64,000 nt of DNA. It comes from Sophora flavescens (Eukaryota > Streptophyta > Magnoliopsida > Fabales > Fabaceae). The stretch lies in the NCBI GenBank assembly GCA_030762895.1, contig CM061068.1, positions 155,144,811 to 155,208,810 of the forward strand, given 5' to 3'. The notes under the pieces were generated by a model. That model worked only from the letters and a program-made list of their open reading frames with translations. It was not told where the DNA came from and searched no databases. The translations under genes were made by a program, and so were the position numbers. Shown here piece after piece: positions 44,111 through 55,425 of the stretch; the stretch's first letter is position 1, and each line of letters begins with the position of its first letter.

Positions 44111-44143
44111 TGTAACACCCTTGCGAGTGCCACATGGAATTAA
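44111..44143 (-). repeat. LTR of element F, piece 1 of 3 (3' end)
   Basis: TGTAACACCCTTGCGAGTGC begins just outside the F primer site. It is cut after 33 bases by CACTA C, with the duplicated target TAA (44141-44143 and 51036-51038). Confidence 0.7.
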
Positions 44144-44440
44144 CACTAGTGGAAAATATACATTAGACGGGAAAGGTTTACGTCAGTTAACCAAAAGCTA
44201 AACGTTAAAAAGGGGGCGGTGGCAGTTTTGTAAATATCAGACTTCATTAATTCAATTTTAACGTCAGTTGTTGTAAGGACTGATGTTAAAAGTGAAGTGA
44301 CTCACTTTTAACGTCAGTTCAATAAACAACTGACGTTAAAAGTGAACCTTTTAACATCAGTTCTTCATTGAACTTACGTTAAAAGTGAGTCACTTCACTT
44401 TTAACTTTTGTTCTTTCATCAACAGACGTTAAAGGTTATT
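44144..44440. repeat. Left terminus and subterminal repeats of CACTA C
   Basis: The terminal CACTAGTGGAAAATATAC is followed by about six units of TTTAACGTCAGTT...AACTGACGTTAAAAGTG. Each pair is an inverted repeat around a loop of a few bases. The core TGACGT/ACGTCA is the kind of motif bound by bZIP factors; whether that matters here is unknown. Confidence 0.88.
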
Positions 44441-44876
44441 TTAATAAATTTTTTTTATCTAGTATACGTACCCTTCCGCATTGCCTTCCTCAAAGTTTCA
44501 GTTTCACAATTGCTTTGATGTTTTGTGTTTCTGTTTTGAAAACTAAAATATATGTGCGAAGTATAAGTTGAATCAATAACCCAAATCGGATCTCATTCAT
44601 GAAGTGTAATACAGACTGATACAGAAGATTGAAAGGCTTTAAAATCCTATAAAAAGTTATATTGAAAGGGTTTAAAATCCTAAACATTTGTTGAGGCTTC
44701 GTTCCCTTCACGTGTGAGCAAGAGAGGAGAGTCGAGCGACTGAGTTTTCCAGAGCGGCTGAGCAAGGGTGCACCCGATCTGTTTCAGCAATGGTCTTGGA
44801 ACAGTCATTTGCTTCCAAAGCTGAGGTTCGGAGCAAAGAGCTGCCGATTCTCCGGAAAGATGATAACGTGAACAAC

Positions 44877-46390
44877 TCACATTATGTGATTTACACAATC
44901 TTATCACCCATGTTATGTGATTTACACAACCTCAGAAATTGTTTGACCATTAAGACAAAGATCTTTGAGTCTAGGAATAGGAAGAAAGAGTGATGAAGTT
45001 AATCTCCATGACAGAGCCATATTGTGAAGCAAAAAATTAAAAGGATGGAAGGAAGCTATTTATAGGAGCAGGGGATGAAGTTTCTAAGCTATTCTGATTT
45101 TCTTGAAAACTTATCTATAAACTTAATGCTCATTAAGAGGATTAAGTTACAAGGTGCATGGGTAAGTAGCACAGTAGTCAAAGGAATGAATGTTCTTGCA
45201 GAAACTTATACACCGTTAACGTCAGTTGTTTAATACAACTGACGTTAAAAGTGTTTTTAAAATAAAAAATATTTATTTTTAACGTCAATTTTTTATACAA
45301 CTGACGTTAAAAGTGTGATTTTTACTTCAGTATAATAAATAGCTGACGTAAATAATCCTATATATTATAAACGTGCAGAATGAATATTGGAAATAATGTA
45401 ATATACGGGAACTTGGCAGTCATAAATTAAGTTGACGTTAAAAATGAGGTGGTTGCAGTTTGAAAATATTAAATCACTATTTGCGTCAATTGTGTAAAGA
45501 ACTTGTGTAAATATTAAACAAGTTTATTTTTAATGAAGATTAAAAATAAACTTGTGAAAATATTAAACAAGTTTATTTTTAATCTTCATTAATTAGCTTG
45601 AATTAGTAAACATATTCTTGTGAAAATTAAAATAAATAAACACTTAACATAAAAGTGTTATATGTATAATCAAATTGTATCTCATTGAAGCGATTCATAA
45701 GTTACAATTACATGATTAAAAGATAAAAAATTTCTGCAACATAGCACTAAAATATTAAAAAGTTTTTGTTTCAACATCAATTTCTTCTCAGTTCTGTCCT
45801 TAGAAACTCCAATGGATGCATCGATCCCCTCCCTCATTTGAAGTCCTTGATGCTCCATCTGTGCTTTATCCACAGTCACTTGGGTAGGAGATGGAATAAA
45901 GTGAGGGAGTCATATTATGTGATTTACTCAACCTCAGAAGTTTTTTAACCATTTAGACAGAGACCTTTAAGTCTAGGTATAGGAATAAATAACAAAAGTC
46001 TCAAATGTGATAGAACCATATTGTGAAGGAATAGAAAACGCACGAAATATAGAGGAAAAGAAGAGGGTGTATTTACAGACTCATACAAAAGAATGGCACT
46101 TTATATAGAGAATAGAGTCTCTCTGATTTTCTTGAAAACTTATCTATAAACTTAATGCTCATTAAGAGGATTAAGTTACAAGGTGCATGGGTTAGCACAG
46201 TAGTCAAAGGAATGATTTTTTTTGCAGAAACTTATACACTTTTAACGTCAGTTGTCTTCAACAACTGACGTTAAAAGTGCTTTTAAAATAAAAAATATTT
46301 ATTTTTAACGTCGGTTATTTAATACAACTGACGTTAAAAGTTTGATTTTTACTTCAATTAAATAAATAGTCAAAGGAATTAATGTTTTTG
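44877..46390 (+). repeat. Internal duplication in CACTA C leader
   Basis: About 480 bp is present twice (about 44877-45370 and 45900-46390). Both copies include TTATGTGATTTAC, CTATAAACTTAATGCTCATT, AAGGTGCATGGG and AACGTCAGTTG inverted repeats. The copies have diverged and about 500 bp of other AT-rich sequence separates them. No gene seen. Confidence 0.8.
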
Positions 46391-46489
46391 GATAAACGTA
46401 TACACTTTTAACGTTAGTTTCTTAAGACAACTGACGTTAAATATATGACCTTTAACGTCAGTTTTTATAAACAACTGACGTCAAATGTT

Positions 46490-46986
46490 GTTTTATTTTG
46501 GTTTACACCCGCGCGCCTTCTACACTTCGCTCTGTACGTCTCTTTTCTCTTTTCATCACGCTCAACCCTCACTCTCAACCCTCACTCTCACTCTCACTCT
46601 GCCCTAATCGCGAGCTCATCTCTACCGCAACCACCGCGAGGGCTTCTTCGCCACCACCGTGAGGTACACTCTTAACCCTAACTCTGTCTTTCCATTCATT
46701 CTTTGCAATAACTTGACATCTCTCTTTCCCCTTCCCGCGCACTAACTATCCTTGTCCCTCTGCTCTCAGTAACCACATCGAACGTTGGCCACCACTCGAG
46801 CTCCCCTCCCCACCACCACGCGAGCACCTATTTCTGGTGAGTCTTTAGGGCACATTTTTTTATTTTTGGTTTTGAGTGTATGTTGAAACTGTAGTCTCAG
46901 TAGTTGAAACTTGAAACCGTGAGTTTGAGTTGTTTGGAATGTCTCTATTTTTGGTTTTGAGTGCATGTTGCTCTGCTATTTGAATT
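46490..46986 (+). other. CT-rich leader of CACTA C
   Basis: A GC- and CT-rich stretch (46505-46860), with a CTCACT microsatellite near 46568-46600, has possible splice donors (GTGAGG/GTACAC near 46661; TCTG/GTGAGTC near 46837). It stands out from the AT-rich element. It corresponds in position to the CT-rich leader of CACTA D and is probably the transposase 5' exon. Capture of a host leader cannot be excluded. Confidence 0.5.
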
Positions 46987-46987
46987 G

Positions 46988-47096
46988 TCACGGCCGTGAT
47001 GCTCATCACAGCTAGGCCGTGATCAGTTCTGCCTGTGATGGCCTGGTTCAGTTGGCACATTACGGCCGTGATGGACATCACTGCCAGGCCGTGACC
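46988..47096. repeat. CACGGCCGTGA palindrome cluster inside CACTA C
   Basis: Four motifs (TCACGGCCGTGATG, AGGCCGTGATC, TTACGGCCGTGATG, AGGCCGTGACC) are paired across 8-14 bases exactly as in the LTRs of element B. They lie just upstream of the transposase start, probably in its first intron. They look like a captured LTR piece. Confidence 0.75.
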
Positions 47097-47191
47097 AGTG
47101 CTTGGCAATCTTCAAAAACTATAGTTTTCAATCTCCCGTATTGTCCTTATATTGGATATATGTTTTGTATATCTACAGGACCTATCTAGTT

Positions 47192-50100
47192 ATGGATCTT
47201 AGTTGGATGGTTTGTAAGCGCACTAGTGCTGAGTATTTGAAGGGGGTGGGAGAATTTATAGAATTTGCTCAAAGGAATGTTCCTAATAGTAATGGAATGT
47301 TCTGTTGTCCTTGTGTCAAGTGTTTGAATACGAGGAAATGTACGGTGAAGGATATACATACTCATTTGATTTGTGATGGGATTTGCTTGAGTTATACAAG
47401 ATGGATATGGCATGGTGATGTGTTGTTGAGTAGTACGGCAAGTGTCTCCCAAAGTGAGGACGTTGACGTAGATATGGAGGATGATCGAGTAGAGGACATG
47501 ATCCGTGATATTGGACAAGAATCTTTTCATCGAGCTCATGTGTATGATAGGTTGTGCGGTGATGCGGATAAGCCATTATATCCAGGGTGTACTACTCATA
47601 CACGGTTGTCGGCGGTGCTAAAATTGGTTTGTGTGAAGGCGAGAAATGGTTGGACCGATAAAAGCTTCACGGAATTGCTTGAAGTGTTGAAAGACTTGCT
47701 TCTGGAGGACAACACATTGCCTGACCGTAACTATGAGGCCAAGAAGGTATTGTGTCCTATGGGTATGGAGTATAAGAAGATACACGCATGCCCCAATGAT
47801 TGCATATTGTACACCGATGTTCATGAAGACAATCACGATTGCCCCAAATGTGGGTTATCACGATACAAAGTGAAGGGTGGTGATGATGATGATGATCTTG
47901 ATGATGTGAGAAAAAAGGGTCCTTCTGCGAAGGTGTTGTGGTATCTTCCAATAATTCCAAGGTTCAAGCGATTGTTTGCCAATGCGAAAGATGCGAAGAA
48001 TCTTAGATGGCATAATGATGAGAGGAAACGTGATGGAAAGGTTCGTCATCCTGCTGATTCTATGCAATGGAAGAATATCAATACTATGTTTCCGGATTTC
48101 GCCGATGAGCCAAGAAACCTAAGGCTTGGACTTGCTATGGATGGAATGAATCCTTATGGTAACATGAGTAGTATTCATAGTTCATGGCCTGTTCTGTTGG
48201 TAATTTACAACATGCCCCCTTGGTTGTGCATGAAGCGCAAATACTTGATGTTGTCTATGATGATTTCGGGCCCAAAGCAACCGGTAAATGACGTAGATGT
48301 TTATCTAGGTCCCTTGATTGATGACTTGAAAACGCTGTGGGTGGAAGGTGTTGATGTAGTTGATGGGTGTTCTCATGAGACTTTCAAGCTTCGTGCCATG
48401 TTATTTTGCACCATCAACGACTTTCCAAACATACGAAGGCAACTTAAAGATGCAGTGTCAAGGGGCATAAAGCATGCCCTATATGTGAAGAAGGCACATG
48501 CTACACTCAGTTGCATCATGGAAAGAAGACGGTTTACCTTGGGCATCGGAGATTTCTTAGACGTTATCACCCATATCGTAATATGAAAAAAGCTTTTAAT
48601 GGATACCAAGAGACAGAAAAAGCACCGGCGGCCTTAATTGGAGAGCAGGTTTATCAGAGGGTAAAGGGCATCGATGTTATATTCGGCAAGTCCAAAAAGA
48701 AAGGTAAAGCTTCTGAGAAAAACATATGGAAGAAGAGGTCGATATTCTTTGATCTTCCATACTGGCGCAAGCTTGATGTCAGACACTGCATTGATGTGAT
48801 GCATGTGGAGAAAAATGTGTGTGATAGTGTGATCGGGATGCCTCTCAACATTCAGGGCAAGACAAAGGATGTTGTGAATTCTCGTCTCGACCTCGTTGCT
48901 ATGGGTATACGAGAGCAGTTAGCTCCAGTTGTTGAGGATGGTAAGCGGACTTATTTGCCGCCAGCATGTCATACTTTGTCAAAAAAAAAAAGACAAAGTT
49001 TCTGCGGGTGTCTTCAGGGCATCAAAGTTCCACATGGTTACACTTCAAATATGAAGAGGCTTGTCTCTAGTGATCTTAAATTGGTTGGCTTAAAGTCTCA
49101 TGATTGTCACATCTTGATGCAACAACTTCTGCCCATTGCTATTCGTGGTATTGCTCCAAAAAATGTGAGACATGCCATTACTCGGTTGTGCTCATTCTTC
49201 AATTCTATATGTATCAAAGTCGTTGACCCCTGTATGTTGGATGACTTGGAAGTTGAGGCTGCTACAATCTTGTGCCAATTGGAGATGTATTTTCCTCCTT
49301 CCTTTTTCGACATAATAGTTCACTTAATTGTTCATTTGGTGTGGGAGATTAGATTATGTGGGCCGGTTTTTCTGAGATGGATGTACCCAGTTGAGCGCTA
49401 CATGAAGATCTTGAAAGGGTACGTGAAGAATCCTCATCGTCCGGAAGCATCTATTGTTCAAAGGTATGTTGCAGAAGAAGCTATTGAGTTTTGTTCGGAC
49501 TACCTTCATAACACGAATCCTATCTGGGTTCCTAAGCCTCGGCATGATGAGATCATATGTCAAGGTAAGGGTACACATGGCTTAAGAATTAATAGCAAGG
49601 GTCGGGAGGAAGTGCTTCAAGCATATTTGTATGTATTGAACAACATCGATTGTGTTCAGCCTTTCTTATTTGAACATAAAAGAAAAGTCAATCAAGAAAA
49701 CCCTCGAATGAGCGAAAGGTGGTTGTTGACCAAGCATAACAAGACTTTCTTACCATGGTTCAAGGAAGAAATGTTTAAGGATGTTAGTACTGCTTCTGAT
49801 GACGTAAGATGGCTAGCACGTGGGCCTAGCTTCAACGTCCTATGTTGGAGCGGATACGACATAAATAACTTTTCCTTTTATACAAAGGAACAAGATAACA
49901 AGAGTACCATGCAAAATAGTGGGGTTATGATCGTGGCCGAAGCAATGCACTTCTCTAGTGCAAAGGACACAAAACCCGTTAAAGCACCGACACCTTACTT
50001 TGAATATATTGAAGATATTTGGGTGCTCGATTACACTAAGCTTACGGTGCCGGTTTTTAAATGTAAGTGGGTTGATAGTAACGGTGGTGTACAAACTGAC

Positions 50101-50394
50101 GAATTGGGGTTCACATTGGTAGACCTCAACAATTTAGGTCATATAAATGAGCCTTTCATAATGGCTTCCCAAGCAAAACAAGTGTTCTACATCACTGATC
50201 CTTCTAACAAAAGGTTGTCCGTGGTTCTCCAAGGAAAAAGCATGTATAATGGTAGTGATGAAAATCAAGATTCAAATCTTGATATTCCTGAGGCTCCTTC
50301 TTTTTCAACAAACATGCCTACTATAATCGAGGAGACACAGGTGGACGATGTACATGCCACTCGTGATGATCATCACGAAGGGATATTGATATAG
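47192..50394 (+). pseudogene. TNP2-type CACTA transposase of element C
   Basis: This is the transposase of about 1065 codons. The start MDLSWMVCKRTSAEY (ATG 47192) lies just after an intron-acceptor-like ATCTACAG. A transposase-associated zinc domain (CCPCVKCLNTRKC, about residues 42-75) comes first, then CPKCGLSRYKVKGG. The TNP2 core includes KVLWYLPIIPRFKRLFAN, LGLAMDGMNPYG and MISGPKQPVNDVDVYL. After TINDFP (near 48429) the frame changes and a second shift near 48447 restores KGHKACPICEEGTCYTQL and GKKTVYLGHRRFL. Next come the long frame with RHCIDVMHVEKNVCDSVIG, a DUF4218-like block (LEMYFPPSFFDIIVHL, about 49280-49520) and a C-terminal DUF4216-like domain (VPVFKCKWVDSNGGV, about 50040-50240). 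Apart from the two shifts it looks complete. Confidence 0.88.
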
Positions 50395-50615
50395 GTAGTT
50401 TAAACTTAGTATACATTTATTTTTATTTATATTTCTGTATTTATTTTGAGTTATAACCTATGTTAATAAATATATATTGTTTCTGAACAGGCATACATAT
50501 GGATCATTGTTCCATTTTTCCTTTGCAATTCTGAGTGTGTGTGATATTCTGTGTTACTGGGATATTTACTGAATGCAAGGATAGCTGAGGGGAGTGATAT
50601 TTTAAAACTGAATTT
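50395..50615 (+). other. 3' untranslated region of CACTA C transposase
   Basis: AT-rich and non-coding; no clear polyadenylation signal singled out. Confidence 0.5.
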
Positions 50616-50624
50616 AAAAAAAAA

Positions 50625-51035
50625 TCTATTAACGTCAGTTGTATCAAACAACTGACGTTAATAGTATTTTATAAAATATACAGTACACTATTAACGTCGA
50701 TTTGTGTAAAACAACTGACGTTAAAATTAAAACCCTTAACGTCAGTTTCGTTATAACAACTGACGTTAGTTTTAACAAAATTAACGTCCGTTGTCTTAAA
50801 GAACTGACGTTAATAGTTTTATGTTTAACGTCAGTTGTTTAAACAACTGACGTTAATTTTTACAAAATTAACGTCAGTTGTGTTAAAGAACTGACGTTAA
50901 TAGTTTTATATTTAACGTCGGTTCTCAACTGATGTTAAAATTTTAACTTTTAACGTCAGCTGTATTTATGTCAGTCAGTATTCTGACGTAAAAAATCAAT
51001 TTTAACTAACGTAAAAAGCACTTATTGCACTAGTG
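50625..51035. repeat. Right subterminal repeats and terminus of CACTA C
   Basis: Eight or nine units of TTAACGTCAGTTG...CAACTGACGTTAA with short loops, then the terminus TTGCACTAGTG at 51035. Same motif as the left end. Confidence 0.9.
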
Positions 51036-52659
51036 TAAGCATACCTCTCTGAAACCACCATTATTAACTATTCCTTAATATTAGCGTTAGCGCAGATATA
51101 CATTCGAAAATATTATAAGTTTGTCGAAACAAGAAAGAAAAACAAAACTTAAAACATACACAGTGGAAGAAAGACAAAACAACAGATAAGTACATAGTAT
51201 ATACATCATGTCTCCAACAGTACCATCGATCCCAACAGAGGGATCAGAAGCCTACCATATATACAAACCGGGTCAAAGAAATAGTAACTGGCCACAGAGA
51301 AAGACACATAAAAACCTATACAGACACCATGTACCTGCCCGCCTCTCACAAAATACATCCAAAATCAAAAAATCAAAAGACTATGCTCACAGAGGCTCTC
51401 CCCAGCAGATGCTGCCGACGAACCATATCACAGGCTATATGGGCGTCTGGAACTACCCTCACCCTCGACAAAAGCACGACGATAATATCTGTCATCCCTG
51501 GTATGAATCCAGGGCTCCAAACAGACTCATCGCTGCTGATAACGATCCTACGGCGCTGGAAGCGGTGCAACGTCTGCGTACTCCTCCTCCTGCCTCTGTA
51601 GACTCTGCCAACTCTATCCTGAACCACAGACTGATCCCTCCTGTTACACCTGTCATCCAGGAAGTTATGTGGATGTAGTGGATACCACATCTCTGTGAAG
51701 GGCAGTCGCTGAGAGATCAGGTAAAAACCGAGCATAGTGAAGTCGGGTCCTCCTCCGAGACGGACACAGATGCTGACCGAGCCGACATAACACATGAAGA
51801 ACTGAGTGGTTGACCTGCCACCCACGGTCGTCATGATATACGATCTCAATGTCCCTCGGGATCGGGACCCTCGACGGAACCATCTGCAGGTAGTGCATCT
51901 GACATTGCTCCAGTCTGATCGCTATCAGAGTGCGGCTGCTGCTCATCTGACGAATAGATACATACACAGAAAGAGGAAGAAAAGAAAAAGAAGGGAGATA
52001 AGAATCTCGACACTACCATAAAAACAGGGATAGGAAAACATAGTAAAGCATACTATCAAACAGCAGTCAACACATGCAGCAAACATCTCCCGAATCATAT
52101 TGTGTTAACCTCAATTACCCAACTAGGATCAATCCTCTAAGGAGTCACACTCCTATGCATGTCGGCCGATCTCTCACACTAGGGATACGGATCCCCCGGA
52201 CATTCTCTATCTCTCTCAGGTCTATCCGTCGTGCAGAGAATGTCACCTGGTTTGTCCTGGTAACAATTCCGCTCACCGTGACCAATAAGGGTGCTTCCCC
52301 CTTTGAGCTCAAATCCAATAGGGGTATCTTGTTCCCCTCGAAAATTTCACCAAAGACTTGAACACTCTAGGCCTAGACGTCGAGATAGTCGAGTACCAGT
52401 AGAGACCACGGCACAATGGGTGCAAACCATTGGCCACTGTCGGTCAATCCGAACCAGGCTACATCCCCAAGGTTCCTTGAACCGTCACGCTCGCATTTCG
52501 TACATGCACCCAGGTACACCAACCTCGCATGACTCCCAGTCACATGGCTCGTCACTTTGGCAAATATGCAATGCAACATAACCTAAGTTGACACCGGTGC
52601 CGTTACTCGCTTACACACAATATGATGCACTCGGCATCCACAATCTCAACTCGATACCC
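51036..52659 (-). repeat. LTR of element F, piece 2 of 3
   Basis: This non-coding stretch follows the TAA target copy and continues LTR F. It ends at ATATA, the target site of element E. Open frames here (for example 51208-51678) have no recognisable motif and biased composition; I do not call genes. The assignment to one LTR is by position and target duplications. Confidence 0.6.
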
Positions 52660-52664
52660 ATATA

Positions 52665-55249
52665 TGTAACACCCCTTTTTCGTTAAGTGTTTTTATGTAT
52701 GTTTTTTGTTTGTTTAAACCTTAGGACGTAACTTAGAGTTGTTGTTGAGGGGCTAAGTGTGATTTCTAGGCTTAAAATCTCTTTCTTAGGCTTGTGTCTT
52801 GTGACTATCTGAGTCACAAGCATGACCGTGCTCAATAGGGAGCACGGCCGTGCTCAATAGGGAGCACGATCGTGCTCAATGGGTGAGAACATCTCGCTGA
52901 TGCTAAGTTGAGCACGCCCGTGCTCAATAGGGAGCACGACCGTGCTCAATAGGGAGCACGACCGTGCTCAAAGGCAGACTGCGCCTCATAGGCATTAAGT
53001 TGAGCACGCCCGTGCTTAACGAGGAGCATGACCGTGCTCGGGTCTGATGCCTTTAAATATAGAATAGTAACTGAGAGTTTTAGTTGTAAACCCTATTTTG
53101 GCATATCAGCCACCCTAGTGCGGCTACACTTGTTATTTTCCCTGTTTTCTCTATATCTATTGCATTCTTGGAGTTTTAGAGGTCCTTTGGGATGCTTAGT
53201 TTGTCAGTGCCAATCTTAGAAGGTAATGGTTTCTCCCTCTTTTGGTTTCCCTTTCTGTTATTTAGATTTGGGATGCGTTGGTTTGCCATTTGTGTCATCA
53301 CTATCATATTCTTCATACCAGGTATGGAGAGAAGGATAGTGTGATCGTTAGGCAAAGGGGTACGTAAGATAAGGGGTTCCCATAGCCTCTTTATTGTTGT
53401 TAACTATTGTCAATGCCATGTTCTGTTTGGTTATATGGATTAATTGCTATAAATGTGTTGTTCGATTATGAGTATGTCTGTTATGTATACCTATTACTAT
53501 AATTGCTTAATGATTATTGATTTGCCTGTTATATGCCAATGATTTTATGTTTAATGATACGCTCTATGTCATGAATTATTAACTAGAATGGTATGTTATA
53601 AATGACATGAATATTGATGTCTTGATGTCGATTATGTTGATTGGTTGAATGTCTGTTGGTTGAGAATGTTGAATTGTTAATAAGACCCTAATTAGTTAAT
53701 AAGACTCTTAATTAACATAACAATTAAGGGATTAATTCCCCTAATGCTTCATAAAACATGAACTATTAGTGAGAGGTGAGGTTTCATGCCAAATGAATTA
53801 TACAAGACATTAGGATTTGATCTAAGAGTGTCGGGGAGGTTTTAACCCTAAGAACATCATGAATCTTCCCAAAACAGTATGGCAATGCCCAGGAGTACGG
53901 TCGTACTGAACAGGAAGCACGCTCGTGCTCCCGGTTTGAATCTGGAAGATGGACGGGCATGGAGCACGGCCGTACAGGATAGTGAGCACGACCGTGCTCC
54001 AATTAAGTGGCAACACGACCGTGCTGGGGGTAAGCACACTCGTGCTCCCCCTACTGGTCAGAACGTGAACTTAATGAATTAAAGGGGGTGTTTCACCCCA
54101 AATGTCCCCAATAATGTGATAACACACCAATCGAATGAAGAAGAATTAGAAAACTTACTTAAAGACTAATTAAGATGAATAAGAATAATAAGTTGGCTAA
54201 GCCGGTGCCCAGTGGGTTACCGCACGTTGATAGACTTTGTGCTCTTTGGCCAAGGTGGCCTCGATACTTTTTGGTTGAGGTGTTGATGAGTTGAACCTTG
54301 GTGCTTTTTGGCCAAGGGGGCCTTGTCCCATAAAGGTTAGGGTGTTGATGTTGATGTTGGTGATAAGTCTTGGGTGCTTATTGGCTCAAGCAAAGGAGGT
54401 GGTTGCCCTTGTTTGTTGTTGTGCTCATGCATCACGCTTTTATAGTTGATAGTTGGGGAAGCTCAACATAGGGGAGGTCATCCTAGAGTTCGGTGATCTG
54501 GCAATCCGCGGGTGGTTCACCCAAGGTTTCGTGGACCGTGCGCCCCCGTGGTGGCGCATCCAAGGTATGGTGCGTGGCTATCCAAGGGGTTCACCCATGG
54601 CTTGGTGGACTGCCAGTGTTGGTGCTTTTTGGCCAATTTGGATTTGTAACTCCGAAGTTGCCTTCCTGAGATAGTTTGGATCTACATATATAATGGAGTA
54701 GCGAAGTAGTATTGCACCACATAGCATATGTTGATTGAAATAACATGTTGATGTGATTATATTGTGTTGATGGTATATGTTGTATATTGCTATGGAATGC
54801 TATGATGTATGTTCATATTGCTTAATATCTCCATTCCGTTGTGTTTACATATTTTCTTACTCCCCGTTTTCTCGATTTTTGTTTTTGCAAGTATCTCTTC
54901 TTGCAGAGGACGGTGGAAGCCAGTGGAGGAGTGGCTGTGAGGAGCCACGACTCTAGTTAGGATTTTTAGTAGTTATAGTTGTTATTAGTTTAGTTGTTTC
55001 AATTTGTATTCCTTAGATTTTATTCCGGAACGGTTATACCAGCTCTGTATATGGCATTGGGGTTGGGCTATGTTTTACGGTTATGTTTATGTTTTATTTC
55101 TTTTGAAAACTTGTTATATTTCCACGTTGAGACGTTACAATGTGGTGCTTTATATCAACTTTTCATTTTATGAAATAAATGTTCATTTTTTATCTTACCT
55201 ATTTTATTAAAATGTTTTATAAATTACATGCAGGGCAGAGGGCGTCACA
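52665..55249 (+). repeat. 5' LTR of Tekay element E
   Basis: TGTAACACCCC to GGCGTCACA, 2585 bp. It contains palindrome clusters at 52815-53042 and 53888-54055, and the block shared with the LTRs of A and G (reverse complement, about 54240-54660). No gene. Confidence 0.9.
52815..53042. repeat. AGCACGRCCGTGCT palindrome cluster, E 5' LTR
   Basis: Eight or so copies, most linked by the spacer CAATAGGGAGCACG, so part of the cluster is tandem with a period of about 24 bp. A second cluster is at 53888-54055. The 3' LTR has a shorter version at 59905-60018 and a matching second cluster at 60910-61087, so the tandem part changed in copy number after insertion. Confidence 0.8.
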
Positions 55250-55254
55250 TTTAG

Positions 55255-55269
55255 TGGTATCAAAGAAGG
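55255..55269 (+). other. Primer binding site of E (initiator tRNA-Met)
   Basis: TGGTATCAAAGAAGG matches TGGTATCAGAGCAGG at all but two positions. It lies five bases after the LTR. Confidence 0.85.
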
Positions 55270-55425
55270 TCTATCCTATCAGGCCGTGGTATGAGTCTGT
55301 TGTGTGCTCTTGTTTAAATTGTCTATACTTGTTATAGACAATGATGCTTAAAGTTATGAGCCTGTAGATTTTTCCTGCTTAAGTTCTATGTATATAATGG
55401 CTGTTTTGGACATGTACAGGAACTC

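Larger units (their letters stand above)
44144..51035 (+). mobile_element. CACTA (En/Spm) transposon C, near complete
   Basis: It is 6892 bp with ends CACTAGTGG (44144) and CACTAGTG (51035, minus strand) and a 3-bp target duplication TAA on both sides. Subterminal AACGTCAGTTG/CAACTGACGTT repeats lie at both ends. One TNP2-type transposase gene with frameshifts lies in the right half. No second (TNPA-like) gene is obvious. The target is the LTR of F. Confidence 0.93.

Noticed and set aside
46445..46675. 76-codon frame in the CACTA C leader
   Set aside because: CT-microsatellite-driven open frame; more likely an untranslated exon.
51208..51678. 156-codon open frame as a host gene
   Set aside because: No recognisable motif; lies in LTR F with biased composition and overlapping open frames on the other strand.
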